Shown here one piece after another: positions 25,443-33,489 of a stretch of 64,000 nucleotides of DNA. The position numbers and the translations under genes are program-made. The notes beneath the pieces are model-generated. The model ran no database searches, was not told the DNA's origin, and saw nothing but the letters and a program-made list of their open reading frames with translations. The stretch's first letter is position 1. Every line of letters begins with the position of its first letter. The DNA is from Paenalcaligenes hominis_A (GTDB taxonomy: Bacteria; Pseudomonadota; Gammaproteobacteria; Burkholderiales; Burkholderiaceae_B): the NCBI RefSeq assembly GCF_041359055.1, contig NZ_JBGJKZ010000006.1, positions 1 to 64,000 on the forward strand. Reading direction: 5' to 3'.

Positions 25443-25853
25443 TTAGGAATTAATAGGTGGGCCTCTAGCCCCTAAAGAAGCGCCTATGAATCTGCTGCGT
25501 CGAACAGGAGGAAAGGCTGTCCATACGAGTAGTGCGCTAACAAAACACACAATTAAGGCCAAGGTGGGTGTATCGGCCGGTAAGCTTTGTAAACCTAGCG
25601 CAGCACCTAAAGCACACTCTAAGACGGGATGATCATTGTGCTGATGCGACTCGGGTAAGCCCAAGTCTAAATAAACCACAGTAGGCGTGGACAAGCCCAC
25701 TGCACACATCGTAATCGCTGGACCCTGACCACTGCGATCGGCATTGGGCATAAAGCCAGCCGGAATCAAAGCACGCACCAACACCGCCATGATAATAATT
25801 ACGATCATGTGTCGAGGCGGGCATAACGAATGCAGTGTGTGTGGATGCCTCAT
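25443..25853 (-). CDS. DUF2946 family membrane protein
   Basis: The 136-residue protein has an N-terminal membrane segment ending in RALIPAGFMP, the signature start of DUF2946, a His-containing central part (SHQHNDHP), a second membrane segment and a C-terminus near ARGPP. DUF2946 genes often sit beside copper genes, and PCuAC follows here after 37 bases. ATG at 25,853 is preferred over the open-frame start at 25,934, which would overlap the divergent MATE gene. Confidence 0.7.
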   Translation of the reverse strand: MRHPHTLHSLCPPRHMIVIIIMAVLVRALIPAGFMPNADRSGQGPAITMCAVGLSTPTVVYLDLGLPESHQHNDHPVLECALGAALGLQSLPADTPTLALIVCFVSALLVWTAFPPVRRSRFIGASLGARGPPINS

Positions 25854-25918
25854 CTGAAGCCTAAAGGTTATACTATTAGAAGAGCAATAAGCCTGACAAT
25901 TTAAGGTAAAAGCAAGAA

Positions 25919-27304
25919 ATGAGTCAAACAGCAACTTTGCGCATTAGTCTATTTAATGAGCTTAAAGCCTCTTTGAAACTGGGCTCGCCCATTATTCTAA
26001 CTAATTTAGCGCAAGTCGCTTTACTTACCACAAATTTAATTTTTATTGGGCGGCTCGGCAAAGTCGAATTGGCTGCTGGCTCTTTAGCTGCTAGCTTATA
26101 CCAAGCCTGTATGATTTTTAGCTTGGGTTTAGTGTCTGCTACCATCCCCATGCTTGCTACTACCCTAGGCAAAGACCGTTCCAATCTATCCGCAATTCAG
26201 CAAATTATTCGGCATGGCTTTTTAACCGCTTTTATTATTTGCCTGCCCTTTTGGCTTCTGATGAGCCAAGCACAGCATATTTGGCTCGCCTTAGGACAAA
26301 ACCCTGAAACCGCTCAATTAGCCACGTCTTATATTCACTCCATTCAATGGTCTTTATTGCCTTATTTGGGCTATATCGTTTTACGCTCATTTTTTGCTGC
26401 ATTAGAAAAGCCCCTTTGGACACTCAATGTGGCTCTTGTTGGTATTGCGTTGAACGCGTTGCTGGGTTGGCTTTTTATCTTTGGCGAAATGGGTTTTCCA
26501 CAGCTAGGACTGATTGGTGCGGGCCTAGCCACTACCTTGACCAATGTGCTCATGCTAGGGGGGATGCTTATTCTCGTTTATAAGCACCCTACTTTTAAGC
26601 AATATAAAATTTTCACCCAGTTTTTGCAGTGGAATATGCAGCAGCTATATCAGCTCTGGAAACTAGGGATCCCTATTGCTATTACCTTCACTCTTGAAAC
26701 CTTAGTGTTTTATGCTGCGGTAATTATGATGGGCATTATTGGCGACACTTCACTTGCTGCACACGCTATTGCTATGCAAATTAGCTCAGTGTCGTACATG
26801 ATTCCTTTAGGTTTTGGTCAAGTCGCTACCATACGCGTAGGTCTTGCTATGGGTCGAGCTGCACCTCACGATGCCGTACAAGCGGGTTGGGTGTCTTATG
26901 TGTTGGGGGTAGGTTTTATGGGCCTAGCTGCATGCGTGATGTGGCTAAAACCCGAGTTTCTAATCCAATTTTTTATTGATTTAAGCGCCCCTGAGAACCG
27001 AGCCGTTATTATTACAGCTACTCAATTTTTATTCTTTGCTGCGCTTTTTCAATTGACGGATGGAGCACAAGCCGTAGCAGCAGGTATGTTACGGGGACTC
27101 TATGACACGCGCACCCCTATGCTTTTAGCCTTATTGGGCTACTGGGTGCTGGGCGTACCAATAGGCGCTTTTTTAGCCTTTGTCTTAAACATGGAAGGCA
27201 TAGGCATTTGGATTGGGTTTGTTACTGGGCTGAGTGTAGTCGCCGTATTGCTAACGTTACGTTGGTGGCGTCATAGCAAACGTTTATTAACGCGCTTGGC
27301 GTAA
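25919..27304 (+). CDS. MATE family efflux transporter
   Basis: A 461-residue, 12-segment membrane protein with the two-fold MATE repeat. It resembles NorM: PIILTNLAQVALLTTNLIF at the start and GIPIAITFTLETLVFYAAV at the start of the second half. It probably exports cationic compounds by Na+ or H+ antiport. The substrate range is unknown. A bidirectional terminator follows. Confidence 0.92.
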   Translation: MSQTATLRISLFNELKASLKLGSPIILTNLAQVALLTTNLIFIGRLGKVELAAGSLAASLYQACMIFSLGLVSATIPMLATTLGKDRSNLSAIQQIIRHGFLTAFIICLPFWLLMSQAQHIWLALGQNPETAQLATSYIHSIQWSLLPYLGYIVLRSFFAALEKPLWTLNVALVGIALNALLGWLFIFGEMGFPQLGLIGAGLATTLTNVLMLGGMLILVYKHPTFKQYKIFTQFLQWNMQQLYQLWKLGIPIAITFTLETLVFYAAVIMMGIIGDTSLAAHAIAMQISSVSYMIPLGFGQVATIRVGLAMGRAAPHDAVQAGWVSYVLGVGFMGLAACVMWLKPEFLIQFFIDLSAPENRAVIITATQFLFFAALFQLTDGAQAVAAGMLRGLYDTRTPMLLALLGYWVLGVPIGAFLAFVLNMEGIGIWIGFVTGLSVVAVLLTLRWWRHSKRLLTRLA

Positions 27305-27306
27305 AA

Positions 27307-27335
27307 ATAAAGGCTTGGGTTAACCAAGCCTTTTA
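27307..27335. terminator. Bidirectional terminator between MATE gene and ddh
   Basis: The 9-base stem AAGGCTTGG/CCAAGCCTT with a five-base loop has A-rich sequence on the left and TTTT on the right. It can serve both convergent genes. Confidence 0.85.
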
Positions 27336-27346
27336 AGTATTAGGTA

Positions 27347-28333
27347 TTAGAGCAGTTCTTTGCGTAGTTCCGCCGCAGATTTAGGAGACAATAACCCTGG
27401 CGCAATATCAAATACCGTTTTTGCACCAAACTGTTTTTGCTCTGCTAAGCGGTGTGCCGCTCGAGCATAAGCAACCAACACACTGGAGGTAAACTCTGGG
27501 TTGCTGCCTAGAGCTAAGGAGTACTCAACGGTTTGCTGTACTTCATTGCCAGAAGTACCACTACGAATAACAAAACCGCCGTGGGGCATAGCAGCATGGT
27601 CGCGCTCTAGCTCTTCAAGACTAATAAAATGCACCGTGGTGTCATAGTCCGCAAAGTAATTTGGCATCGTCACAATAGTATGGCGCACCTGATCTGCATC
27701 GGCACCGTTCTCGAGCACCACAAAACACTCACGACGATGTTTTTCTCGGGTGCTAAGCTCTGGAAGCTCGCCGGCACGTACTCGCTCTACGGCGGCCTCT
27801 ATGGGCAAGGTGTACTGCACACCAGCTTTCACACCCTCGACACGTCGTACAGCGTCAGAGTGACCTTGACTGAGACCTTTACCCCAGAATGTATACGTCT
27901 GACCTTTAGGCAATACCACTTCGCCCATTAAGCGATTAATAGAAAACAAGCCTGGATCCCAGCCTACTGCAATAATATTGGTATGTTGAGTTGCTTGAGC
28001 CACAGCATCGACCGCAGCAAAATAATCAGGGATGGCTGCATGGGTATCAAAACTGTCAATGGTATTGAACCATTGAGCCAAATGCGGCCCTTGTTTGGGC
28101 AAATCGTCTTTAGAGCCCCCACATAAAATCAGCACATCAATTTGGTCTTTGTATTGCTCTATCGTATCTAATGCATAAACCGGGACATGACCAGAAAGCA
28201 GCTTAACGCTATTGGGCTCGCGACGGCTAAAGACCGCGACCAGCTCCATGTCGGGGTTTTGCCCTAGAGCAAGCTCAACGCCGCGGCCTAAATTGCCATA
28301 ACCAGCTATACCAATACGAATTTTTGCACTCAT
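27347..28333 (-). CDS. ddh: meso-Diaminopimelate dehydrogenase
   Basis: This NADPH enzyme makes meso-diaminopimelate from tetrahydrodipicolinate in one step, bypassing four steps of the succinylase route. The 328 residues start with the nucleotide-binding motif GIAGYGNLGRGVE and include DSFDTHAAIP, GWDPGLFS and GKGLSQGHSDAVRRV, characteristic of Ddh. ATG at 28,333 follows AAAGGA; a longer frame begins at 28,360. It lies downstream of a LysE-type exporter. Ddh is sporadic in Proteobacteria, so horizontal origin is possible. Confidence 0.9.
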   Translation of the reverse strand: MSAKIRIGIAGYGNLGRGVELALGQNPDMELVAVFSRREPNSVKLLSGHVPVYALDTIEQYKDQIDVLILCGGSKDDLPKQGPHLAQWFNTIDSFDTHAAIPDYFAAVDAVAQATQHTNIIAVGWDPGLFSINRLMGEVVLPKGQTYTFWGKGLSQGHSDAVRRVEGVKAGVQYTLPIEAAVERVRAGELPELSTREKHRRECFVVLENGADADQVRHTIVTMPNYFADYDTTVHFISLEELERDHAAMPHGGFVIRSGTSGNEVQQTVEYSLALGSNPEFTSSVLVAYARAAHRLAEQKQFGAKTVFDIAPGLLSPKSAAELRKELL

Positions 28334-28367
28334 TGTCTTTCCTTTAATGCAGTTGTCCATAAGTCAA

Positions 28368-29024
28368 TTAGGCTACACCAAAAGCCATACGCACCGCAAA
28401 GACTATAAATAAAATAGCCACAGCAGCATTACAACAAATGGCTAAGTAGCGATGTTTTCTAAACGTCGCCGCTAAATGTGTACCACCAAAAATCAACGTT
28501 GATAAATAAATCATACTAAAGAGCTGCAAGAACGCACCAAGCACCATAAAAGCAAGCCACGGATGGCCTTGTGTTGGGTCTACAAACTGCACAAAAAAAG
28601 ACAACAAAAACAAAATGGCTTTAGGGTTTAATAGACTTAGAACTAAAGCCTTAGAAAAGTAATTATCGTATTTAACTTTTTGTTCTAACAGTTCGGGCGT
28701 GGAATTACTTTGCTGTGCGGTAGGTTTAAACAAAGACCATAAAATTCGTATACCTAAATAGCCTAAGTACCCGGCTCCTAGAGCACGCAGTGCATAAAAC
28801 AACACTGGGATGGTTTGCAATAACGTCCCCGCCCCCGCCGCGGTAAGTGCAATGAGAATAGAGTCACCAACAAAAATACCACCGGCTGCTAGATAGCCTG
28901 GCCGTACCCCTTTAGCTGCGGCAGTCGCTAAAACAAATAGTGAATTTGGGCCTGGCAGCAAAATAATAAAAACGGCCCCCACCAAATAGGCACCTAAATT
29001 AATAACGCCGACACTCTCAAACAC
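28368..29024 (-). CDS. LysE/RhtB family amino-acid exporter (LeuE-like)
   Basis: The 218-residue protein has about six membrane segments and the LysE-family start FIILLPGPNSLFVL. It closely resembles E. coli LeuE in LSLLNPKAILFLLSFFVQFV. I chose GTG at 29,024 because GAGG lies six bases upstream and the start then aligns with LeuE; an in-frame TTG at 29,042 is the alternative. Its gene is 34 bases upstream of ddh, suggesting an amino-acid overflow pair. Confidence 0.82.
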   Translation of the reverse strand: MFESVGVINLGAYLVGAVFIILLPGPNSLFVLATAAAKGVRPGYLAAGGIFVGDSILIALTAAGAGTLLQTIPVLFYALRALGAGYLGYLGIRILWSLFKPTAQQSNSTPELLEQKVKYDNYFSKALVLSLLNPKAILFLLSFFVQFVDPTQGHPWLAFMVLGAFLQLFSMIYLSTLIFGGTHLAATFRKHRYLAICCNAAVAILFIVFAVRMAFGVA

Positions 29025-29102
29025 GACAACCTCAGCAGGCAAAATATAAATAGTACTCTAAAGTGCTTTTTAAGCGTGAGCTTATTTAAATAGCAGCATA
29101 CA

Positions 29103-29137
29103 AAAAAACCCACCCTTATAAAAAAGGTGGGTTTTTG
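29103..29137 (-). terminator. Terminator after ahpF
   Basis: AAAAACCCACC pairs with GGTGGGTTTTT around an AT-rich loop. On the minus strand it ends in a T run. The hairpin is nearly symmetrical and could act in both directions. Confidence 0.85.
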
Positions 29138-29158
29138 AATGAAGCGACCTAGATTGAG

Positions 29159-30712
29159 TTATTCAACCGAAGAGCGGATTAAGTAATCAAATGCACTCAA
29201 GGCTGCTGTGGCACCTTGGCCTGCTGCAATAATGATTTGTTTATATGGCACAGTGGTTGCATCGCCCGCCGCAAATACGCCTGGAATAGAAGTCTGACCA
29301 CGTTCATCAATAACGATTTCACCGTGTTGACTGCGCTCTACAACATCACCTAACCATTCATTATTAGGAACTAAACCAATTTGTACAAAAATACCATCTA
29401 ATGCTAGCTCATGGCTTTGCTGTGTATCGCGATCTAAATAACGTAGGGCAGTCACTTTGGAGCCATCACCAAGTACCTCTGTGGTCTGCGCTTTTTTAAT
29501 GACTTTTACGTTAGGTAGACTATGCAATTTACGCTGCAACACTTCGTCAGCACGCAACTCGTCACCAAACTCAATTAAGGTGACATGCTTAACCAAACCA
29601 GCAAGGTCAATAGCCGCCTCTACACCAGAGTTACCGCCACCAATGACAGCTACATCTTTACCTTTGTATAAAGGACCATCACAGTGTGGGCAGTATGCCA
29701 CCCCTTTGTTACGGTACTCTGACTCGCCAGGCACACCCAGCTCACGCCAACGCGCGCCAGTAGCCAAGATTAATGATTTGGTTTTTAAGGTGGCACCATT
29801 TTCCAGCTGCAACTGAATTTCCTTGCCCGGAATCAGCTTTTCAGCACGTTGCACATTCATGATATCCACATCGTAATCACGTACATGGGCTTCTAAGGCT
29901 GCGGCAAACTGAGGCCCTTCTGTGTATTGAACAGAAATGTAGTTCTCTATAGACATAGTATCTAGAACTTGCCCCCCAAAGCGCTCAGCGACCACACCAG
30001 TACGAATACCTTTACGCGCGGCATACACAGCAGCGGCAGCACCTGCTGGACCACCCCCTACAATTAATACATCAAAGGCTTCTTTTTCGTTAAGAGCTGT
30101 AATTTGCTCTTCACTGTTGCCCGCCCCTAATTTAGCCAATAGCTCCTCGGCATTAGCTCGGCCGTAATGGAACTCTGCCCCGTTCAAAAACACTGCCGGT
30201 ACGGACATGACCTCGCGCTCTTTTACCTCGTCTTGGAACAATGCCCCATCAATAGAGGTATGTTTGATACGTGGATTAAGCACAGCCATTGCGTTTAGTG
30301 CTTGCACTACATCTGGACAGTTTTGGCAGCTTAATGAGTAGTAGGTTTCAAATACCAAGTCCTGATCTAGACTGCGGATTTGATTTGCTACCATTTCATC
30401 CATTTTGATTGGATGCCCACCTACTTGTAACAATGCCAATACCAACGAGGTGAACTCATGCCCCAAAGGAATGCCAGCAAAATCCACAGCCACATCACTT
30501 TGTGTACGCTGAATTTTAAAAGACGGTTTGCGCGCATTATTTCCGTTTTCGCTGACTGAAACTTTAGCGGGGCTAAGCTCTGCTATTTCTTGCAGTAATT
30601 CGCGCAACTCGACTGACTTATCGCCCTCATCGAGTGACGCAATTAGCTCGATTGGATGCGTGATATTTTCTAGGTACGCTTTAAGCTGTGTTTTTAAACC
30701 TGCATCTAACAT
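29159..30712 (-). CDS. ahpF: Alkyl hydroperoxide reductase subunit F
   Basis: AhpF is an NADH- and FAD-dependent reductase that recycles AhpC. The 517 residues have an N-terminal double-thioredoxin domain with SCQNCPD (about 128-134) and a thioredoxin-reductase-like part with GGGPAGAAAAVYAARKG and the second redox centre CPHCDG. It lies downstream of ahpC with a terminator between. Confidence 0.96.
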   Translation of the reverse strand: MLDAGLKTQLKAYLENITHPIELIASLDEGDKSVELRELLQEIAELSPAKVSVSENGNNARKPSFKIQRTQSDVAVDFAGIPLGHEFTSLVLALLQVGGHPIKMDEMVANQIRSLDQDLVFETYYSLSCQNCPDVVQALNAMAVLNPRIKHTSIDGALFQDEVKEREVMSVPAVFLNGAEFHYGRANAEELLAKLGAGNSEEQITALNEKEAFDVLIVGGGPAGAAAAVYAARKGIRTGVVAERFGGQVLDTMSIENYISVQYTEGPQFAAALEAHVRDYDVDIMNVQRAEKLIPGKEIQLQLENGATLKTKSLILATGARWRELGVPGESEYRNKGVAYCPHCDGPLYKGKDVAVIGGGNSGVEAAIDLAGLVKHVTLIEFGDELRADEVLQRKLHSLPNVKVIKKAQTTEVLGDGSKVTALRYLDRDTQQSHELALDGIFVQIGLVPNNEWLGDVVERSQHGEIVIDERGQTSIPGVFAAGDATTVPYKQIIIAAGQGATAALSAFDYLIRSSVE

Positions 30713-30763
30713 AATGATGGCTTCCTTTTAGACAATAATGGGGGGCATAGAAAAATTTTGGGC

Positions 30764-30792
30764 AAAAAAAGCGCCCGAACAGATCGGGCGCC
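30764..30792 (-). terminator. Terminator or attenuator between ahpC and ahpF
   Basis: The minus strand has the stem GCGCCCGA/TCGGGCGC followed by seven T. It lies after ahpC and 52 bases before ahpF. Partial read-through would give more AhpC than AhpF, as is usual for this pair. Confidence 0.88.
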
Positions 30793-30833
30793 TTTACAAG
30801 GCGGTAGTTATACCGCCTGCAACCGGATCCCGA

Positions 30834-31397
30834 TTAGATCTTGCCAACTAGGTCTAGGGAAGGAGCTAGTGTTTTCGCGCCTTCTTCCCATTTGGCTGGG
30901 CAAACTTCGTTGGGGTTTTTAGCAATGTACTGAGCTGCTTTCACTTTACGTAGCAATTCTTTTGCATCGCGACCAATACCGTTGTCGTGAACTTCCATGG
31001 TCTTGATTTGACCTTCAGGGTTAACGATAAAGGTGCCGCGTAGTGCTAGACCTTCTTCTTCAATCAGTACTTGGAAGTTGCGTGCCAATTGATGGGTAGG
31101 GTCAGCAAGCATTGGGTAGTTCACTTTACCGATAGCCTCGGAAGTATCGTGCCAAGCTTTATGAGCGAAGTGGGTATCAGTAGATACGGAAAATACTTCA
31201 ACACCGTATTTTTGGAACTCTGCGTAGTTATCGGCTAAGTCTTCGAGTTCGGTAGGACATACGAAAGTGAAATCTGCTGGGTAGAATACGAAAACAGACC
31301 ATTTACCGGCGATGCTTTCGTTGGTGTACTCTTTAAACTCACCATTGTGGTAAGCCATAGCTTTAAAAGGTAGGATCTGTGTATTGATCAAAGACAT
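30834..31397 (-). CDS. ahpC: Peroxiredoxin AhpC
   Basis: A typical 2-Cys peroxiredoxin that reduces hydrogen peroxide, organic peroxides and peroxynitrite. The 187 residues have the peroxidatic motif FTFVCPTE (Cys47) and the resolving motif EVCPAKW (Cys166). GGGAG lies seven bases before the ATG. An OxyR-like site lies upstream. Confidence 0.97.
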   Translation of the reverse strand: MSLINTQILPFKAMAYHNGEFKEYTNESIAGKWSVFVFYPADFTFVCPTELEDLADNYAEFQKYGVEVFSVSTDTHFAHKAWHDTSEAIGKVNYPMLADPTHQLARNFQVLIEEEGLALRGTFIVNPEGQIKTMEVHDNGIGRDAKELLRKVKAAQYIAKNPNEVCPAKWEEGAKTLAPSLDLVGKI

Positions 31398-31437
31398 CTG
31401 TAATCTCCCGTTCTTGGTTAATTTGTGACAGTGATTT

Positions 31438-31515
31438 CATTATAGGAATTCACTATCGATTTGTAAAATTGATTAATTTTATTGATGTGATAGCTTTTAA
31501 CTATAGAACAACTAT
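31438..31515 (-). promoter_or_regulatory. ahpC promoter with OxyR-like site
   Basis: On the minus strand TTACAA, 16 bases, TATAAT forms a good promoter (-10 at 31,438-31,443). Upstream, ATAGCTTTTAACTAT (31,490-31,504) matches the OxyR half-site consensus ATAGnTnnnAnCTAT exactly. Another CTAT at 31,512 keeps the 11-base spacing. A weaker ATAG-N7-CTAT lies at 31,442-31,456 across the -10. OxyR is not encoded in the window. Confidence 0.6.
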
Positions 31516-31595
31516 AAAAAAATCAATCAGCACAAAAAAGAGTAGCAGGGCTTGATGACAAAATAAACCCTTTAGAACAAAGATTAAAACTCAAG

Positions 31596-32804
31596 CTAAG
31601 ATTGAAGCTCGTGGTAACGACGTAAGGTCTCACGCGCAATAACTAGCTCTTCGTTAGTGGGAATCACCCAAACGCCAATGGCGCTATCTGGAGCCGAAAT
31701 TTTCTTTGTGTTTTTTGCATTGAGCTCTGGATCTATTTTAACGCCTAACCATTCTAAATGGTGGCAAATTCTGGCACGTATCTCTGGACTGTTTTCCCCT
31801 ACCCCTGCTGTGAATACAAGATTATCCATACCCTGAGTAGATACTGTGAGCCCAACCAAACTTTCAGCCGTGCGTAAAGCAAAATAATCAAGCGCTAAGC
31901 GAGCCGACTTGGCTTCGCTAGCCAATAAAGTACGCATATCACCACTTATGCCTGATAAGCCTTTAAGCCCAGACTGGTTATACAGCAGATCCTGAATTGC
32001 AGTGCCATCTTTTTTCTGCTCCTGCATCCACCACAATACTACCCCAGCATCAAGCTGCCCGGGGCGTGTACTCATGGGTAAGCCATCGAGCGCTGTAAAA
32101 CCCATAGTGCTTATCACACTTTGACCTTGCTGCATCATACAAGCGGAACAACCAGAACCTAAATGCGCAACAACGGTACGACCTATATATACATCTGGCA
32201 GATGTTGACCTAAGTATTCAGAGATATATTGATAAGACAGCCCATGAAAACCATAACGCCTTACACCGAGCTCATAATAACGTTGAGGCAATGCGTAGTA
32301 CTTATGTAAAGTCGGTTGCTCTGCATGAAATGCTGTGTCTAAACAAGCGACTTGGGGCAAATTCGGCCAATGCGCGCGTACTACACGTACTGGAGCCAAG
32401 TTATTTTCTTGGTGCAAAGGGGCCAGTGGTGCCAATGTCTGTAAATAGTGCAACACCTCATCATCAATCACTACACTTTCTTTAAGCTGCGTTCCACCAT
32501 GCACAATACGATGGCCTACCGCTAAGGGTGCTTTAGATAAGTGCTGTTTAAGCCAACGTGTTAGTAAGTCTTGAGCTGAGTGCAGGCTTTGCCCTTGATG
32601 CTGATTGAGTGCTTGGTCCTCGAGTATTTGTCCTACCGCTCCTTTAACGGCAAAGTGAGCACGCTCCGTGCCTATGCCAGAGACTTGACCGCCGTACAAA
32701 AAAGTTAACTCATCTACATCCCGTGTTTGAGCGACGGGTAATTGGTAGACGTTAAACTTCAAACTGGAGCTACCTGCGTTCACAACAATCAGCGTTTCAC
32801 TCAT
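31596..32804 (-). CDS. ackA: Acetate kinase
   Basis: AckA interconverts acetate plus ATP with acetyl phosphate. The 402 residues begin ETLIVVNAGSSSLKFNVY (the first kinase signature), with a second signature at RYGFHGLSYQYIS and GENSPEIRARI near the C-terminus. No pta gene is adjacent, which is unusual because the two normally pair. ATG at 32,804 follows AAGGTG; the longer frame from 32,864 is not supported. Confidence 0.94.
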   Translation of the reverse strand: MSETLIVVNAGSSSLKFNVYQLPVAQTRDVDELTFLYGGQVSGIGTERAHFAVKGAVGQILEDQALNQHQGQSLHSAQDLLTRWLKQHLSKAPLAVGHRIVHGGTQLKESVVIDDEVLHYLQTLAPLAPLHQENNLAPVRVVRAHWPNLPQVACLDTAFHAEQPTLHKYYALPQRYYELGVRRYGFHGLSYQYISEYLGQHLPDVYIGRTVVAHLGSGCSACMMQQGQSVISTMGFTALDGLPMSTRPGQLDAGVVLWWMQEQKKDGTAIQDLLYNQSGLKGLSGISGDMRTLLASEAKSARLALDYFALRTAESLVGLTVSTQGMDNLVFTAGVGENSPEIRARICHHLEWLGVKIDPELNAKNTKKISAPDSAIGVWVIPTNEELVIARETLRRYHELQS

Positions 32805-33026
32805 AACACACCTTTTAAGTCGATTAGAAGTTGGGCCACAGCCTATACCACGAGCACCGCACAAGTCAGAGGATGAATTAAATTTTTTTCTTTTCTTTCA
32901 ATACCTTAAATGAGGCAAGCGATTTTGCCATAACGCCCCTTTAATTTTTATGAGTACAAACAAGAATCATAATGCGCTCGCCCAATGATAAATACCCAGA
33001 TACAAAAATAATTTGGCTCCCTGCTC

Positions 33027-33080
33027 TTGAAATAACAAAAGTCGCCCTTATAATTAGCACTCAGAGGGGTAGAGTGCTAA
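33027..33080 (+). promoter_or_regulatory. groES-groEL promoter with CIRCE operator
   Basis: TTGAAA (33,027-33,032), a 16-base spacer and TATAAT (33,049-33,054) form a vegetative promoter. TTAGCACTC, nine bases and GAGTGCTAA (33,054-33,080) form a perfect CIRCE, the binding site of the heat-shock repressor HrcA, placed at the transcription start. CTTGAAA at the -35 also resembles the sigma-32 -35 element, so dual control is possible. Confidence 0.93.
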
Positions 33081-33153
33081 CACTCACTCTTAAACTATTT
33101 AAAATACATCAATTTTCAATTGACCAACTTGTTTTAGAACAGGAGTTCATCTC

Positions 33154-33441
33154 ATGAAATTACGTCCTTTAGGCGACCGCGTGATCGTCAAGCGTTTGGA
33201 CAACGAGCGTCAAACAGCGTCTGGTATTGTTATCCCTGAGAGTGCCACCGAGAAGCCGGACCAAGGTACTGTGGTTGCAGTAGGTCCTGGTAAACGCTCT
33301 GATGACGGCACCGTTCTACCTTTAGACTTAAAAGTTGGCGATAAAGTGCTATTTGGTAAATACGCTGGGCAAAGCGTTAAAGTAGACGGTGAAGAAGTTC
33401 TAGTCATCCGCGAAGAAGAAATCCTCGCTGTTTTTGAATAA
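33154..33441 (+). CDS. groES: Co-chaperonin GroES
   Basis: The lid of the GroEL folding chamber. The 95 residues begin MKLRPLGDRVIVKRLD and include the mobile loop after ERQTASGIVIPESA. AGGAG precedes the ATG. It is followed by groEL after 48 bases. Confidence 0.98.
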   Translation: MKLRPLGDRVIVKRLDNERQTASGIVIPESATEKPDQGTVVAVGPGKRSDDGTVLPLDLKVGDKVLFGKYAGQSVKVDGEEVLVIREEEILAVFE

Positions 33442-33489
33442 GACCTCCCGTCCATACGTATTCACAATTACCAAATTTAAGGAATTATC

